Below are positions 1-7,807 of a stretch of DNA of 64,000 nt, one piece after another. A program made the position numbers and the translations under genes. Under the pieces are notes generated by a model. It did no database searches. It saw only the letters and a program-made list of their open reading frames with translations, and was not told the DNA's origin. Source of the DNA: JAWLDA01 sp041686855 (lineage in GTDB: Bacteria; Bacillota; Limnochordia; DTU080; RSA5). The DNA is taken from NCBI GenBank assembly GCA_041686855.1, contig JAWLDA010000005.1, forward strand, positions 1 through 64,000, given 5' to 3'. Numbering within the stretch: the first letter of the stretch is position 1; every line of letters starts with the position of its first letter.

Positions 1-94
1 AGTGGTAGCGTCAGTGGACACCAGTGCATCGGGTATTCGCTATTCAGTTGTCAAGGTTCGATGAGTCAAAGTGTGGGTTTACTCACACAGGCTC
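1..94. other. Possible flank of an rRNA operon
   Basis: No gene is seen. The stretch around positions 38-58 (cgctattcagttgtcaaggt) resembles the complement of the short segment that often precedes 23S rRNA in Bacillota spacers (of the form ttgacaactgaata), which pairs with a matching segment behind the gene to make a processing stem. It may therefore be the downstream flank of an rRNA operon to the left. A small inverted pair gtgtgggttt / actcacac lies at 71-88. This is recollection-based pattern matching and weak. Confidence 0.2.
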
Positions 95-801
95 CTAGAA
101 GGAGGGCACCCTCACGAACCGGCACACCGGATCTCGGACTGAAGGACATAGCAAGCAATTTCCGGACAGCGAGGAGAACACCCGTCGGTCAACGGGCGTC
201 CGAAAACTGCCCGCACCGAGCGCGACCGTCGTCGCGACGCACCCGCAAACAGAGCCACGATTCGGTCTGTGCGCCGAGAATACAAAGGGCCGCGGCGTCC
301 GGGCCGTCCGAGAAGTGCTCGGTACTGGCTCGACGAACGCTTCCGTCCACGGTGCCGAGAAAGAATGGCCTGCTAGAAGGAGGGCACCCTCACGAACCGG
401 CACACCGGATCTCGGACTGAAGGACATAGCAAGCAATTTCCGGACAGCGAGGAGAACGCCCGTCGGTCAACGGGCGTCCGAAAACTGCCCGCACCGAGCG
501 CGACCGGCGCCGCGACGCACCCGCAAACAGAGCCACGATCCGGTCTGTGCGCCGAGAATACAAAGGGCCGCGGCGTCCGGGCCGTCCGAGAAGTGCTCGG
601 TACTGGCTCGGCGGAGGCTTCCGTCCACGGTGCCGAGAAAGAATGGCCTGCTAGAAGGAGGGCACCCTCACGAACCGGCACACCGGATCTCGGACTGAAG
701 GACATAGCAAGCAATTTCCGGACAGCGAGGAGAACACCCGTCGGTCAACGGGCGTCCGAAAACTGCCCGCACCGAGCGCGACCGTCGTCGCGACGCACCC
801 G
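95..801. repeat. 278-bp tandem repeat, 2.5 copies
   Basis: The unit begins with ctagaaggagggcaccctca at 95, 373 and 651, an exact 278-bp period. Copies one and two are complete; copy three stops at 801 after 151 bases, so the layout is A-B-A-B-A with A about 151 and B about 127 bases. Copies differ at only a few positions (for example 176, 229-233, 262, 331-338 of copy one against copy two). Each unit can form several hairpins: cccgt/acggg around 181-196, cgcgac/gtcgcg around 222-236, and ccgag/ctcgg at about 308-322. Both strands have long open frames, but these follow from high GC and do not look like proteins. Function unknown; tandem structured RNA genes or recombination-derived duplications are possible. 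Confidence 0.9.
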
Positions 802-1146
802 TTCCAATGAAGCCCAGGCGCTAAACCCCAGCTCATTGTGGGGACAATCTGCACCGGGGTCCAACGCGTGTTTGTCTCAACCGAACTGTGATCATTTTTC
901 GGACGAACATCGGACGAACATCGGACGAACGTCGCACGAAGCCGGGCCACGCAGAGCGAAGCCGAGCCGACGCGGAATGAGACGGGACCCTGACATTCCC
1001 CTCGCGGGCGGCCCACGTTTCGCCTCCCGTCCACTGCTCCGATAGCACGCGCCTAACGAAAGCGCTTAAGTGCCAAAACCTCGGGTAGGCATAACCTAGA
1101 GAAGGAGCCCGGTGAGACTGCCGAGAAATCCGGAAGATCGATAACC
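802..1146. other. Intergenic region with an 11-bp short tandem repeat
   Basis: No gene recognised. Positions 900-932 hold three copies of cggacgaacat (the last ends in gt), followed by a degenerate fourth. At 1057-1070 lies cgaaagcgcttaag, containing the perfect palindrome aagcgctt (1060-1067), which resembles LacI/CcpA-type operator cores; its role upstream of the DUF983 gene is only a guess. Nothing else is evident. Confidence 0.5.
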
Positions 1147-1167
1147 GTGAAGGGATCTGCGAGTATC

Positions 1168-1587
1168 ATGGCTGAGTCACGTACCATGCAACCCGGCCGA
1201 TTCGACGTTCCGCTGCGCATGAGCACGTTTCCCCGGTTGTTTTTGGCCGGCTTATGGGACGGCATTCGCCTCAAGTGTCCTTCGTGTAGCCGAGGGCCTC
1301 TCTTTGCCAAGGGCCTCAACGTGAATGCGGAGTGTCCTCGGTGCGGTGCCCCCTTTGAACGTCCCGGTCAAGGGGATTTTGTCGGTGCCGTCGTGACGGC
1401 GTATATCATCACCGCGTGTGTCTTTTTGACGGTATTCCTGTTGCTTTACATGTTTTCGGACCTCGACCTCAGTCTGCAGCTGTGGCTGTCTGTGCCGGCG
1501 ACTCTGGCCTTTGTCACGGCGTTTTATCGCAACATGAAGGGTGTGTGGATCGCCGTCCTCATCCCCTTGGTGAAGTGGCTCCGTTAG
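1168..1587 (+). CDS. DUF983 family zinc-ribbon membrane protein
   Basis: A 139-residue protein with two CxxC pairs (C37/C40 and C56/C59), a probable zinc ribbon, followed by hydrophobic stretches at about 72-94, 103-121 and 125-135. This arrangement, with the segment RLKCPSCSRGPLF, matches the DUF983 family; its biochemical function is not established. The start chosen is ATG 1168, with AAGGGA about 11 bases upstream. An in-frame GTG at 1147 would add seven residues and cannot be excluded. It stands alone, 78 bases before the phosphatase gene on the same strand. Confidence 0.8.
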   Translation: MAESRTMQPGRFDVPLRMSTFPRLFLAGLWDGIRLKCPSCSRGPLFAKGLNVNAECPRCGAPFERPGQGDFVGAVVTAYIITACVFLTVFLLLYMFSDLDLSLQLWLSVPATLAFVTAFYRNMKGVWIAVLIPLVKWLR

Positions 1588-1665
1588 CACAATAGAACTC
1601 TGTCTACAGAACCTTGTCTGCAGAGCTCGGTCTGCGAGCGTCGATTTGGGGGAGGGTGATACGCC

Positions 1666-2277
1666 GTGCGGACCACATCGTCGACTCACCTGTGCATTGT
1701 GCGCCACGGTGAGAGTGAATGGAATGTAGAAAGGCGGGTACAGGGGCAGTTGGACCCGCCTTTGACGCCTTTGGGTACGCGTCAGGCAGAGGCCGTGGCA
1801 GCCCGGCTTGCTGCAGAGCGGTGGGATGTGCTCTACTCGAGCGATCTGATACGTGCCCGCAGCACCGCCGCGGCAATCGGAGCGTGTACTGATCTGCCCG
1901 TGGTTGAGCGGAAGGACTTACGTGAGCGCAGCCAGGGACGACTCGAAGGGCTGCTCGCAACCGAGGCCCGCGCACGATTTCCCGATTGGGACGCTAAGGA
2001 GGTGGGCCGCGAGAGCCTGGCCGACCTGCGCGAGCGAGCTCGCATCGCCTTCGAGGAGATCGCCCGCGCCCACCAGGGACAACGAGTCGTGGTGGTAGCT
2101 CACGGCGGGCTGATCCGGCAGTACCTTGAGCACCTGTGCACGTGCGGTGTCGGCAGCGGTGGCGTGGATGTCCGTAACACCGCTCTTACCCGTCTCGAAT
2201 GGAATCCGTCTTGCTCTCTACTATGCGTGAACGATATTGCGCATCTCCTCGAAAGGAATTTGCAAGGCTCGGCCTAA
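1666..2277 (+). CDS. Histidine phosphatase family protein
   Basis: A 203-residue phosphoglycerate-mutase-like phosphatase. The N-terminal IVRHGESEWN motif supplies the phospho-accepting His14 with its Arg partner; the second catalytic histidine lies in VVVVAHGGLI in the last third. The family includes CobC, GpmB and PhoE-type phosphatases acting on small phosphorylated metabolites; the substrate cannot be read from sequence. The GTG start at 1666 follows a GGAGGGTGAT Shine-Dalgarno sequence. No cobalamin biosynthesis gene is adjacent, so a CobC role is not supported. Confidence 0.88.
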   Translation: MRTTSSTHLCIVRHGESEWNVERRVQGQLDPPLTPLGTRQAEAVAARLAAERWDVLYSSDLIRARSTAAAIGACTDLPVVERKDLRERSQGRLEGLLATEARARFPDWDAKEVGRESLADLRERARIAFEEIARAHQGQRVVVVAHGGLIRQYLEHLCTCGVGSGGVDVRNTALTRLEWNPSCSLLCVNDIAHLLERNLQGSA

Positions 2278-2327
2278 GGAGTCATTCGTATTGGCAAATC
2301 CCACACGACAGAGGGAGGAGTTGGCCT

Positions 2328-3791
2328 GTGCCGAAACGTCCGAATATCCTCTTTATTACCACCGATCAACAACGGGGTGACTGTTTGACATGCGACGGGC
2401 ACCCTGTCCTGCAAACGCCTTACTTAGATGAATTAGCGGAGCGCGGGGCCCGCTTTACTAGCGCTTACTCGTCAGTGCCTTCGTGCACGCCCGCACGAGC
2501 GGCGATGCTCACCGGAATGGATCAATGGAACCATGGGCGCTTGACGATGCGGGGAGCCGATGCTCTCGAATATCCCGCGACGCTGCCGGGAGAGCTCGCG
2601 GCAGCTGGCTACCACACGCAGGCTGTCGGAAAGATGCACTTCGCCCCGCAGCGGCGGCTGTACGGCTTCCACAACATGGTGCTCGACGAGAGCTCGCGCC
2701 GGTTCGGCAACTTTATCAGCGACTATCACCTCTGGTTCGACAAGCACAAAGAGGGCGAGTACGGATATCGCGACCACAGTATCGACTGGAACAGCTGGAT
2801 GGGCCGCCCCAGCCATCTTCCGGAGCACCTCCATCCAACTCATTGGACGGCTAGCGAAGGCGTCAGCTTTCTCAAGAGACGGGATCCGACGAAACCCTTC
2901 TTTCTGTGGCTCTCCTTCGCCCGGCCGCACTCTCCGTATGACGCGCCGCAGGCGTACTGGGATATGTACATAAACAACGACAAAATGCCCGAGGCGGCTG
3001 TCGGGGATTGGGCCGCGCCGTTCGATCGGCGGGTGGCCGACGTAAACGCGCCCTGGTCCCATCGGTCCGACGACGAAATTCGCCAAGCGCGCGCCGGCTA
3101 CTACGGCAACATCACCTTTATCGATCACCAAATTGGACGAGTCCTCTACGAATTGCGTCACCACGACCCCGAGGCTTTCAGGAACACGCTGGTTGTCTTT
3201 ACGTCGGACCACGGGGACATGATGGGCGACCACCATCACTGGCGCAAGACGTACGGGTACGAGGGCTCCGCTCGAGTGCCTTTCCTCATCGCATTCCCTC
3301 AGTCGTGGGATCTGCCCCGTGGGCAAGTGATCGACGCGCCGATCGAGCTGCGCGACGTCATGCCGACGCTGCTGGATGCGGCCGGCATCGACATCCCCGC
3401 ATCGGTCGACGGGGAGAGCCTACTGCGGCTGGTGCGCGGCGAGCAAGAGGGTTGGCGCGAATTCGTCCAGGGAGAGCATACCACCTGCTACAGCAAGGAG
3501 CAGGGGATGCAGTACGTCACCGACGGCAAGGAAAAGTACATTTGGTTTCACCACACGGGACGGGAGCAATTCTTTAACCTTGTCGACGATCCCTTGGAAT
3601 GTCGGGATTTGGCCGAGGATCCGGCGTGGCAGGAGCGGATCGCCCTGTGGCGCGGTCGCCTTGCCCAGCTTAACGAGCGCCGAGGCGACCCGCGGGGCCA
3701 AGATGGTAAACTTGTGGTCCAACAAGATGCCTTGGGCCTCTCGCCCAATTACTATCGCTGGAAAGAGCGGGCCGAAGCGGTGATCGAGTAA
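2328..3791 (+). CDS. Type I sulfatase, probably cytoplasmic
   Basis: A 487-residue member of the alkaline phosphatase/sulfatase superfamily. The formylglycine motif CTPAR is present with C53 as the modified residue, so it is a true type I sulfatase candidate needing a formylglycine-generating enzyme. The N-terminal metal-binding segment is ILFITTDQQRGD and the distal one is VFTSDHGDMMGDH. No signal peptide is visible, so it should act inside the cell on an imported sulfated sugar or sulfate ester. The start is GTG 2328, preceded by gagggaggag; an upstream in-frame ATG overlaps the phosphatase gene and lacks such a site. It is followed at 255 bases by a sugar isomerase-like gene. Confidence 0.9.
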   Translation: MPKRPNILFITTDQQRGDCLTCDGHPVLQTPYLDELAERGARFTSAYSSVPSCTPARAAMLTGMDQWNHGRLTMRGADALEYPATLPGELAAAGYHTQAVGKMHFAPQRRLYGFHNMVLDESSRRFGNFISDYHLWFDKHKEGEYGYRDHSIDWNSWMGRPSHLPEHLHPTHWTASEGVSFLKRRDPTKPFFLWLSFARPHSPYDAPQAYWDMYINNDKMPEAAVGDWAAPFDRRVADVNAPWSHRSDDEIRQARAGYYGNITFIDHQIGRVLYELRHHDPEAFRNTLVVFTSDHGDMMGDHHHWRKTYGYEGSARVPFLIAFPQSWDLPRGQVIDAPIELRDVMPTLLDAAGIDIPASVDGESLLRLVRGEQEGWREFVQGEHTTCYSKEQGMQYVTDGKEKYIWFHHTGREQFFNLVDDPLECRDLAEDPAWQERIALWRGRLAQLNERRGDPRGQDGKLVVQQDALGLSPNYYRWKERAEAVIE

Positions 3792-3838
3792 CTTGATTGG
3801 TGTATCGAAGCAACGCCGCATGAGTAGAGCGTGGCTAC

Positions 3839-3959
3839 ATTCTCAGAGGGGTCTTTCTCGGCTGAGTGATTCTCAGAGGAGTCTTTCTCAACGGAGTTAG
3901 CACATGTCCGCCCGACAATGTCCGCCCGACAATGTCCGCCCGACAATGTCGCCCGACCG
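3839..3959. repeat. Two kinds of short direct repeats
   Basis: Two 21-bp direct repeats, attctcagaggggtctttct plus c and its one-mismatch copy, lie at 3839-3859 and 3869-3889, 30 bp apart. They are followed by a 14-bp unit atgtccgcccgaca repeated at 3904, 3918 and 3932 and a degenerate copy at 3946. The repeats fill the gap between the sulfatase and the sugar isomerase genes. Function unknown; either slipped-strand expansion or regulator-binding sites. Confidence 0.8.
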
Positions 3960-4046
3960 TGTCTGGCCGGCCACCATCGCCAAATGGGGAATCGATGGGC
4001 GGTATGTGCTACGTTCAGCCTATCGGATTTTCGAAGGAGCGAGAGT

Positions 4047-4907
4047 ATGAAGATTGGCATGAGACTCCCGGGCAAGATCCGGGAGATGGGTTGTGACCGT
4101 TTGGCGGCGTGGGCTAAGAGTGTGGGTCTCGAGGCCGTCGATTTGCCGTCTCCGGATCCCGAGGCTAAAGCGGCGCTCGACCGCAACGGGCTGGGTGTCG
4201 GTTCGGTTGACGTCGCCGGTGTGGGCGAAGCGCTCTCCCGTGACGAGGCCGTGCGGGCAAAGGGTGTTGCGCAGCTCAAGCAAGAGATCGACGCGATGGC
4301 CCAGATCGGGGCGTCGACGCTCTTTTGCTGCCTTATTCCCGCCGATCGTACGGTCCCTCGGGCGGAGAGCTTTGCAATCTTCAAGGAGACCTTCCCCGAG
4401 GTGGTAAAGCACGCCGAAGGGAAGGGCGTCTCCCTCGCGATGGAGCCGTACCCAGGGCCGGCGCCACACTATCCCACCTTGGGTTGCACACCGGAGATGT
4501 ATCGCGCCATGTTTGCAGCGATCGAGAGTCCGGCCCTAGGGATCTGCTACGATCCATCACACTACGTGCGCATGGGGATCGATTACATGCGCGTCCTGAC
4601 CGAGTTTGGGGATCGAGTGCGACACGTGCACGGCAAAGATACCGAGGTGCTCACTGAGGGTCGGTATCTGCACGGCTTTTACGGGCCCACCTTTCCCGGT
4701 AAGATCGGTTGGTCAGGTGGCGATTGGCGTTACTGTATTCCTGGGAACGGCGAAGTGAACTGGGCCAAGGTGGTGGCCAACTTGCGCATTGCAGGGTACG
4801 ACGGCGTCATCAGCATCGAGCTGGAAGATCACGTGTACGGCGGGTCGCTTGAGGCGAATCAGCAGGGTATTGTGGACGCCGCCCGAAACCTTCGGCGTGT
4901 TATGTAA
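4047..4907 (+). CDS. Sugar phosphate isomerase/epimerase family TIM barrel
   Basis: A 286-residue xylose-isomerase-like (AP endonuclease family 2 fold) protein. Candidate metal ligands appear in the expected order: MEPYPG, CYDPSHY, HVHGKDTE and ISIELED. Members isomerise or epimerise sugars or act as dehydratases; the substrate is unknown. The start ATG 4047 follows gaaggagcgagagt; the longer open frame upstream only runs through the short repeats. Together with the preceding sulfatase it suggests desulfation followed by isomerisation of a sugar derivative. Two similar proteins lie at 36294 and 37200. Confidence 0.85.
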   Translation: MKIGMRLPGKIREMGCDRLAAWAKSVGLEAVDLPSPDPEAKAALDRNGLGVGSVDVAGVGEALSRDEAVRAKGVAQLKQEIDAMAQIGASTLFCCLIPADRTVPRAESFAIFKETFPEVVKHAEGKGVSLAMEPYPGPAPHYPTLGCTPEMYRAMFAAIESPALGICYDPSHYVRMGIDYMRVLTEFGDRVRHVHGKDTEVLTEGRYLHGFYGPTFPGKIGWSGGDWRYCIPGNGEVNWAKVVANLRIAGYDGVISIELEDHVYGGSLEANQQGIVDAARNLRRVM

Positions 4908-4948
4908 GTCCAGCTAATGTAGGTCGAGGCGGCGTTGCGTTGCCAAAA

Positions 4949-4977
4949 GAGCCCGGCGTCGTTACGACGTCGGGCTC
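4949..4977 (-). terminator. Intrinsic terminator of zwf overlapping its stop codon
   Basis: A 13-bp stem (gagcccggcgtcg / cgacgtcgggctc, one G-U pair) has the three-base loop tta, which is exactly the TAA stop codon of the leftward zwf gene. On the minus strand it is followed by TTTTGG. It lies between convergent genes and may also slow rightward transcription, although that side lacks a T-run. Confidence 0.7.
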
Positions 4978-6497
4978 TCCTCTCCCCACCAGTACCGTGT
5001 CTCTTTTTGTAAGAGCTCGCGCTTGGCCTCCGGGCCGTTGGACCCGGCGCGATAGGTGTGCATGGGCGTTTTGGCCGCCTCCCACCCTTGGTGTACTGAG
5101 GTGACGAGGCGCCACGCCGCCTCGACTTCGTCGCCGCGGGTAAACATGGTCGTATCCCCGACAATCGACTCGAGCAGGAGGTGTTCGTATGCCTCCGGTG
5201 ATCGCTCTTTAAACGTCTTCTCGTACATAAACTCCATGTCGACATTGCGAATGCGAATATTTGCCCCAGGCACCTTGGCGCCGATCGACATGGTCACACC
5301 TTGCTCGGGCTGAATGTGCAGAACGAGGCAGTTAGGGCGCAGATCCGGCACAGCGGAGCGCTTAAACGGGAGATAGGGTGGCCTCTTAAAGAATATGGCA
5401 ATCTGCGAGGAGCGGCGCGGCAGACGTTTTCCCGTCTGCAAAAAGAAGGGCACTCCGGCCCAGCGCCAGTTGTCGATGCTCAGCTTCCAAGCGACGTACG
5501 TCTCTGTCATCGACGTTGCCGAGACGTTCTCCTCGTCGAGATACCCCTTCACACGCTCACCGTTGATCATTCCTGGGCCGTACTGAGCACGCACGGTGCA
5601 CTCGGTGACGTCGTCGGCGTCGGGAACCGGGATGGAGGTGAGCACTTTCACTTTTTCGTTGCGGACTGCATCAGGGGCAAAGGATGCGGGGGGCTCCATG
5701 GCCACGTGCGCGAGGAGTTGGAGCATATGGTTTTGGACCATATCGCGCATCGCCCCGGCCTCTTCGTAGTACGCCCCGCGGTGGCCGACGCCGAGCGTCT
5801 CGCTCACGGTGATCTGTACATGGTCGATGTAGTTGCGGTTCCAAATCGGCTCAAAGATCTCGTTGGCAAATCGGAAGACCATGATGTTTTGTACGGTCTC
5901 TTTGCCGAGGTAGTGGTCGATGCGGAAGACCTGATCCTCTCGAAAGTAGTCTCCGACCAATCGGTTGAGGCTGACGGCGGATTCGAGATCGGAGCCGAAC
6001 GGCTTCTCAATAATGATGCGTCCCCAGCCCTTGTCGGCGCGTGAGCGCTCCAACAGTCCGAGGCTTGTGATGAGTTGTGGATACAGGCTGGGCAACGTCG
6101 CCAGATAGTAAATCCGGTTACGGCCTAACGGCTGACCAAAGGTTTCACTGATCGCCTCGAGTGCCGAGTCGAGTCTGTCGAACGTATCGGGGTCTTTGGC
6201 GTCGCCGCGCACGTAAAAGAGGCGACGGGCGAATTCTTCCCAAAGAGCCTCGTCGACGGCCTCAGGTGCCAGTGCCGCCTGGACAGCGGCGCGCATCTGC
6301 TCGCGCAAGTATTCGTCGGTCCACTCTCGACGAGCGACTCCTACGATCACGAAGTGCTCCGGCAAGTGGCCGCCAGCCGCAAGATGGTAGAGGGCGGGCA
6401 TCAGTTTGCGGTCAGTCAAGTCACCGCTCGCCCCAAAGATGATCATTGCAAACGGGTCAATCGCCCGGCGATCAACCGAGCTGTATTGGGTCTCCAT
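4962..6497 (-). CDS. zwf: Glucose-6-phosphate 1-dehydrogenase
   Basis: A 511-residue enzyme oxidising glucose 6-phosphate to 6-phosphogluconolactone with NADP+, the entry to the oxidative pentose phosphate pathway. The nucleotide-binding motif FGASGDLTDRK is at about residues 21-31, and the substrate-binding/catalytic signature RIDHYLGKE lies near residue 195, with IIEKPFG before it. Length matches the family. The start chosen is ATG 6497, about 9 bases from an AAGGGGAA site; an in-frame TTG at 6503 is too close to it. It is a single gene, divergent from ogt; no 6-phosphogluconate dehydrogenase or lactonase gene is adjacent. Confidence 0.97.
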   Translation of the reverse strand: METQYSSVDRRAIDPFAMIIFGASGDLTDRKLMPALYHLAAGGHLPEHFVIVGVARREWTDEYLREQMRAAVQAALAPEAVDEALWEEFARRLFYVRGDAKDPDTFDRLDSALEAISETFGQPLGRNRIYYLATLPSLYPQLITSLGLLERSRADKGWGRIIIEKPFGSDLESAVSLNRLVGDYFREDQVFRIDHYLGKETVQNIMVFRFANEIFEPIWNRNYIDHVQITVSETLGVGHRGAYYEEAGAMRDMVQNHMLQLLAHVAMEPPASFAPDAVRNEKVKVLTSIPVPDADDVTECTVRAQYGPGMINGERVKGYLDEENVSATSMTETYVAWKLSIDNWRWAGVPFFLQTGKRLPRRSSQIAIFFKRPPYLPFKRSAVPDLRPNCLVLHIQPEQGVTMSIGAKVPGANIRIRNVDMEFMYEKTFKERSPEAYEHLLLESIVGDTTMFTRGDEVEAAWRLVTSVHQGWEAAKTPMHTYRAGSNGPEAKRELLQKETRYWWGEESPTS

Positions 6498-6626
6498 AAT
6501 CAAATTCCCCTTAGGATACTCGCATCAAGTGTGTCCACCATGCGATACGGTTATCAGTCAACATCCTTTCGGCAGAGGTAAATAAGGGTCCTCTCTCAAA
6601 TTTCCAAGGGGAAGGGGTGGATACCT

Positions 6627-7190
6627 ATGGCGACGCAAGTGTCGGCCGATGACCAAATGGGCGCCCAGCGCTCCGCTCTCTACTGGGATCTCATGGATTC
6701 ACCGCTTGGCGATGTGCGCGCGATCGTTAACGAGGACGGTGCCCTGGTACAACTCGACTATGGTGGCGAGGCGTCGGCGTTGACCCAAGTGCCAACGAAA
6801 CGGGGAGGGCCCGCAGCGTTTGTGCGCGACCCCAAACGCCTTGAGAGTGTGCGCACGCAGCTCGATGAGTACTTCGCCGGCGAGCGCAAGAGCTTCGAGA
6901 TTGCAGTCGATCTGAGCGGATTGACACCGTTTCATCAGAGCGTGTTGGAGGCGACTCGGCGGATCCCATGGGGATCTGTCTCCTCGTATAAGGGGATCGC
7001 TTTAGCAATTGGCAACCCTCCCGCCGCGCGGGCTGTGGGTGGGGCGTTAGGGCGGAATCCCATCGGAATCGTGATTCCTTGCCACCGAGTCCTCGCAAGT
7101 GACGGCAGCTTAGGCGGGTACAGCGGAGCGGGTGGCCTAAAGACCAAGCGGTTCTTACTCGATCTGGAGCAGGCGACCTCGGCCTCTTGA
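6627..7190 (+). CDS. ogt: Methylated-DNA--protein-cysteine methyltransferase
   Basis: A 187-residue suicide DNA repair protein that transfers the methyl group of O6-methylguanine to its own cysteine. The active-site motif is IPCHR with C152, preceded by the helix-turn-helix-like DNA-binding segment around GNPPAARAVGGALGRNP. The N-terminal domain is short, as in Ogt-type proteins, and has no Ada regulatory domain. The start ATG 6627 follows aaggggaaggggtgg. It is monocistronic: the TPP riboswitch begins about 50 bases downstream. Confidence 0.95.
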   Translation: MATQVSADDQMGAQRSALYWDLMDSPLGDVRAIVNEDGALVQLDYGGEASALTQVPTKRGGPAAFVRDPKRLESVRTQLDEYFAGERKSFEIAVDLSGLTPFHQSVLEATRRIPWGSVSSYKGIALAIGNPPAARAVGGALGRNPIGIVIPCHRVLASDGSLGGYSGAGGLKTKRFLLDLEQATSAS

Positions 7191-7235
7191 CAGAGGGCTT
7201 ATCTACCAATAGACTGAAATCGACAACTGCACACC

Positions 7236-7330
7236 CTGTGGGGAGCTGGGTAGGCCCGGCTGAGAGGACGGTCTTGGACAACCGTCGACCCTTAGAACCT
7301 GATCCGGATAATGCCGGCGCAAGGGACGCG
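7236..7330 (+). promoter_or_regulatory. TPP (thiamine pyrophosphate) riboswitch aptamer
   Basis: The conserved THI-box elements are present in order: gtgggg near 7239, ggctgaga at 7258, gacccttagaacctgat at 7287, ctggataatgcc-like ccggataatgccggcg at 7304 and the closing caaggg near 7320. It controls the downstream thiamine uptake genes by sensing TPP. The paired expression platform is the terminator at 7351. Confidence 0.95.
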
Positions 7331-7350
7331 AACGCTCTTGGAAGACGCAG

Positions 7351-7384
7351 CCGTTTCCACCTTGTGGAGGCGGTTTTTCTTTTG
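7351..7384 (+). terminator. Riboswitch-controlled intrinsic terminator
   Basis: A 10-bp stem, ccgtttccac / gtggaggcgg with loop ctt, is followed directly by tttttctttt. It sits between the TPP aptamer and the first thiamine gene and is the likely OFF-state terminator when TPP is bound. Confidence 0.9.
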
Positions 7385-7486
7385 CCTCACTTGCGCTAAC
7401 CCGTTCTCTCTCCACCTATCTCTCACGTTGGTGTGCGCTCGCTATCCGTACTGGAGGAAATTCCTGACTAAAGGGAGTGAACGAGT

Positions 7487-7789
7487 ATGAAATCAGCGAT
7501 GGCCATTCAATGTGTGCCGCATACCGACAAATCCCGTGAGGACGTGTACCGTATCGTCGACAAAGCGATCGCAGTCGTGGCGAAATCGGGGCTCAACTAC
7601 ACTGTGGGTCCCATGGAGACGGTCGTGGAAGGCCCTCTCGATACGCTCATTGAGGTCGCCAAGGCGGCACACCAAGCTGTGTTGGATGAGGGCGTCGATC
7701 GGGTCTCAACACACATCAAGCTGGTGAGCGGGAAAGAGCTCGGCTCGTCGGAGGAAAAGGTAGCAAAGTATCGAGCCCAAGGGCATTAG
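7487..7789 (+). CDS. Thiamine-binding protein, MTH1187/YkoF-like
   Basis: A 100-residue single-domain protein of the MTH1187 family (PF01910), with the typical start MAIQCVPH and the central stretch GLNYTVGPMETVVEG. Related proteins bind thiamine or its pyrimidine moiety in the cytoplasm. Its position as first gene behind a TPP riboswitch, 18 bases before the ThiXYZ-like genes, supports thiamine or precursor binding. ATG 7487 follows aagggagtgaacgagt. Confidence 0.88.
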   Translation: MKSAMAIQCVPHTDKSREDVYRIVDKAIAVVAKSGLNYTVGPMETVVEGPLDTLIEVAKAAHQAVLDEGVDRVSTHIKLVSGKELGSSEEKVAKYRAQGH

Positions 7790-7807
7790 ACGCAAAGAAG
7801 GGAGTGA

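Noticed and set aside
95..801. 278-bp array considered as a CRISPR array or insertion sequence
   Set aside because: Both modules of the unit are repeated nearly identically, there are no unique spacers, no terminal inverted repeats and no transposase.
61..1048. Open frames of 113-150 codons on both strands of the 278-bp repeats
   Set aside because: They occur on both strands, are Arg/Ser/Pro-rich and differ in ending; this is what GC-rich non-coding repeats give.
1666..2277. Assignment of the histidine phosphatase as CobC
   Set aside because: No cobalamin biosynthesis genes are adjacent and the fold is shared by many phosphatases.
3904..3959. 14-bp repeat considered as a CRISPR array
   Set aside because: Units are contiguous with no spacers and are far too short for CRISPR repeats.
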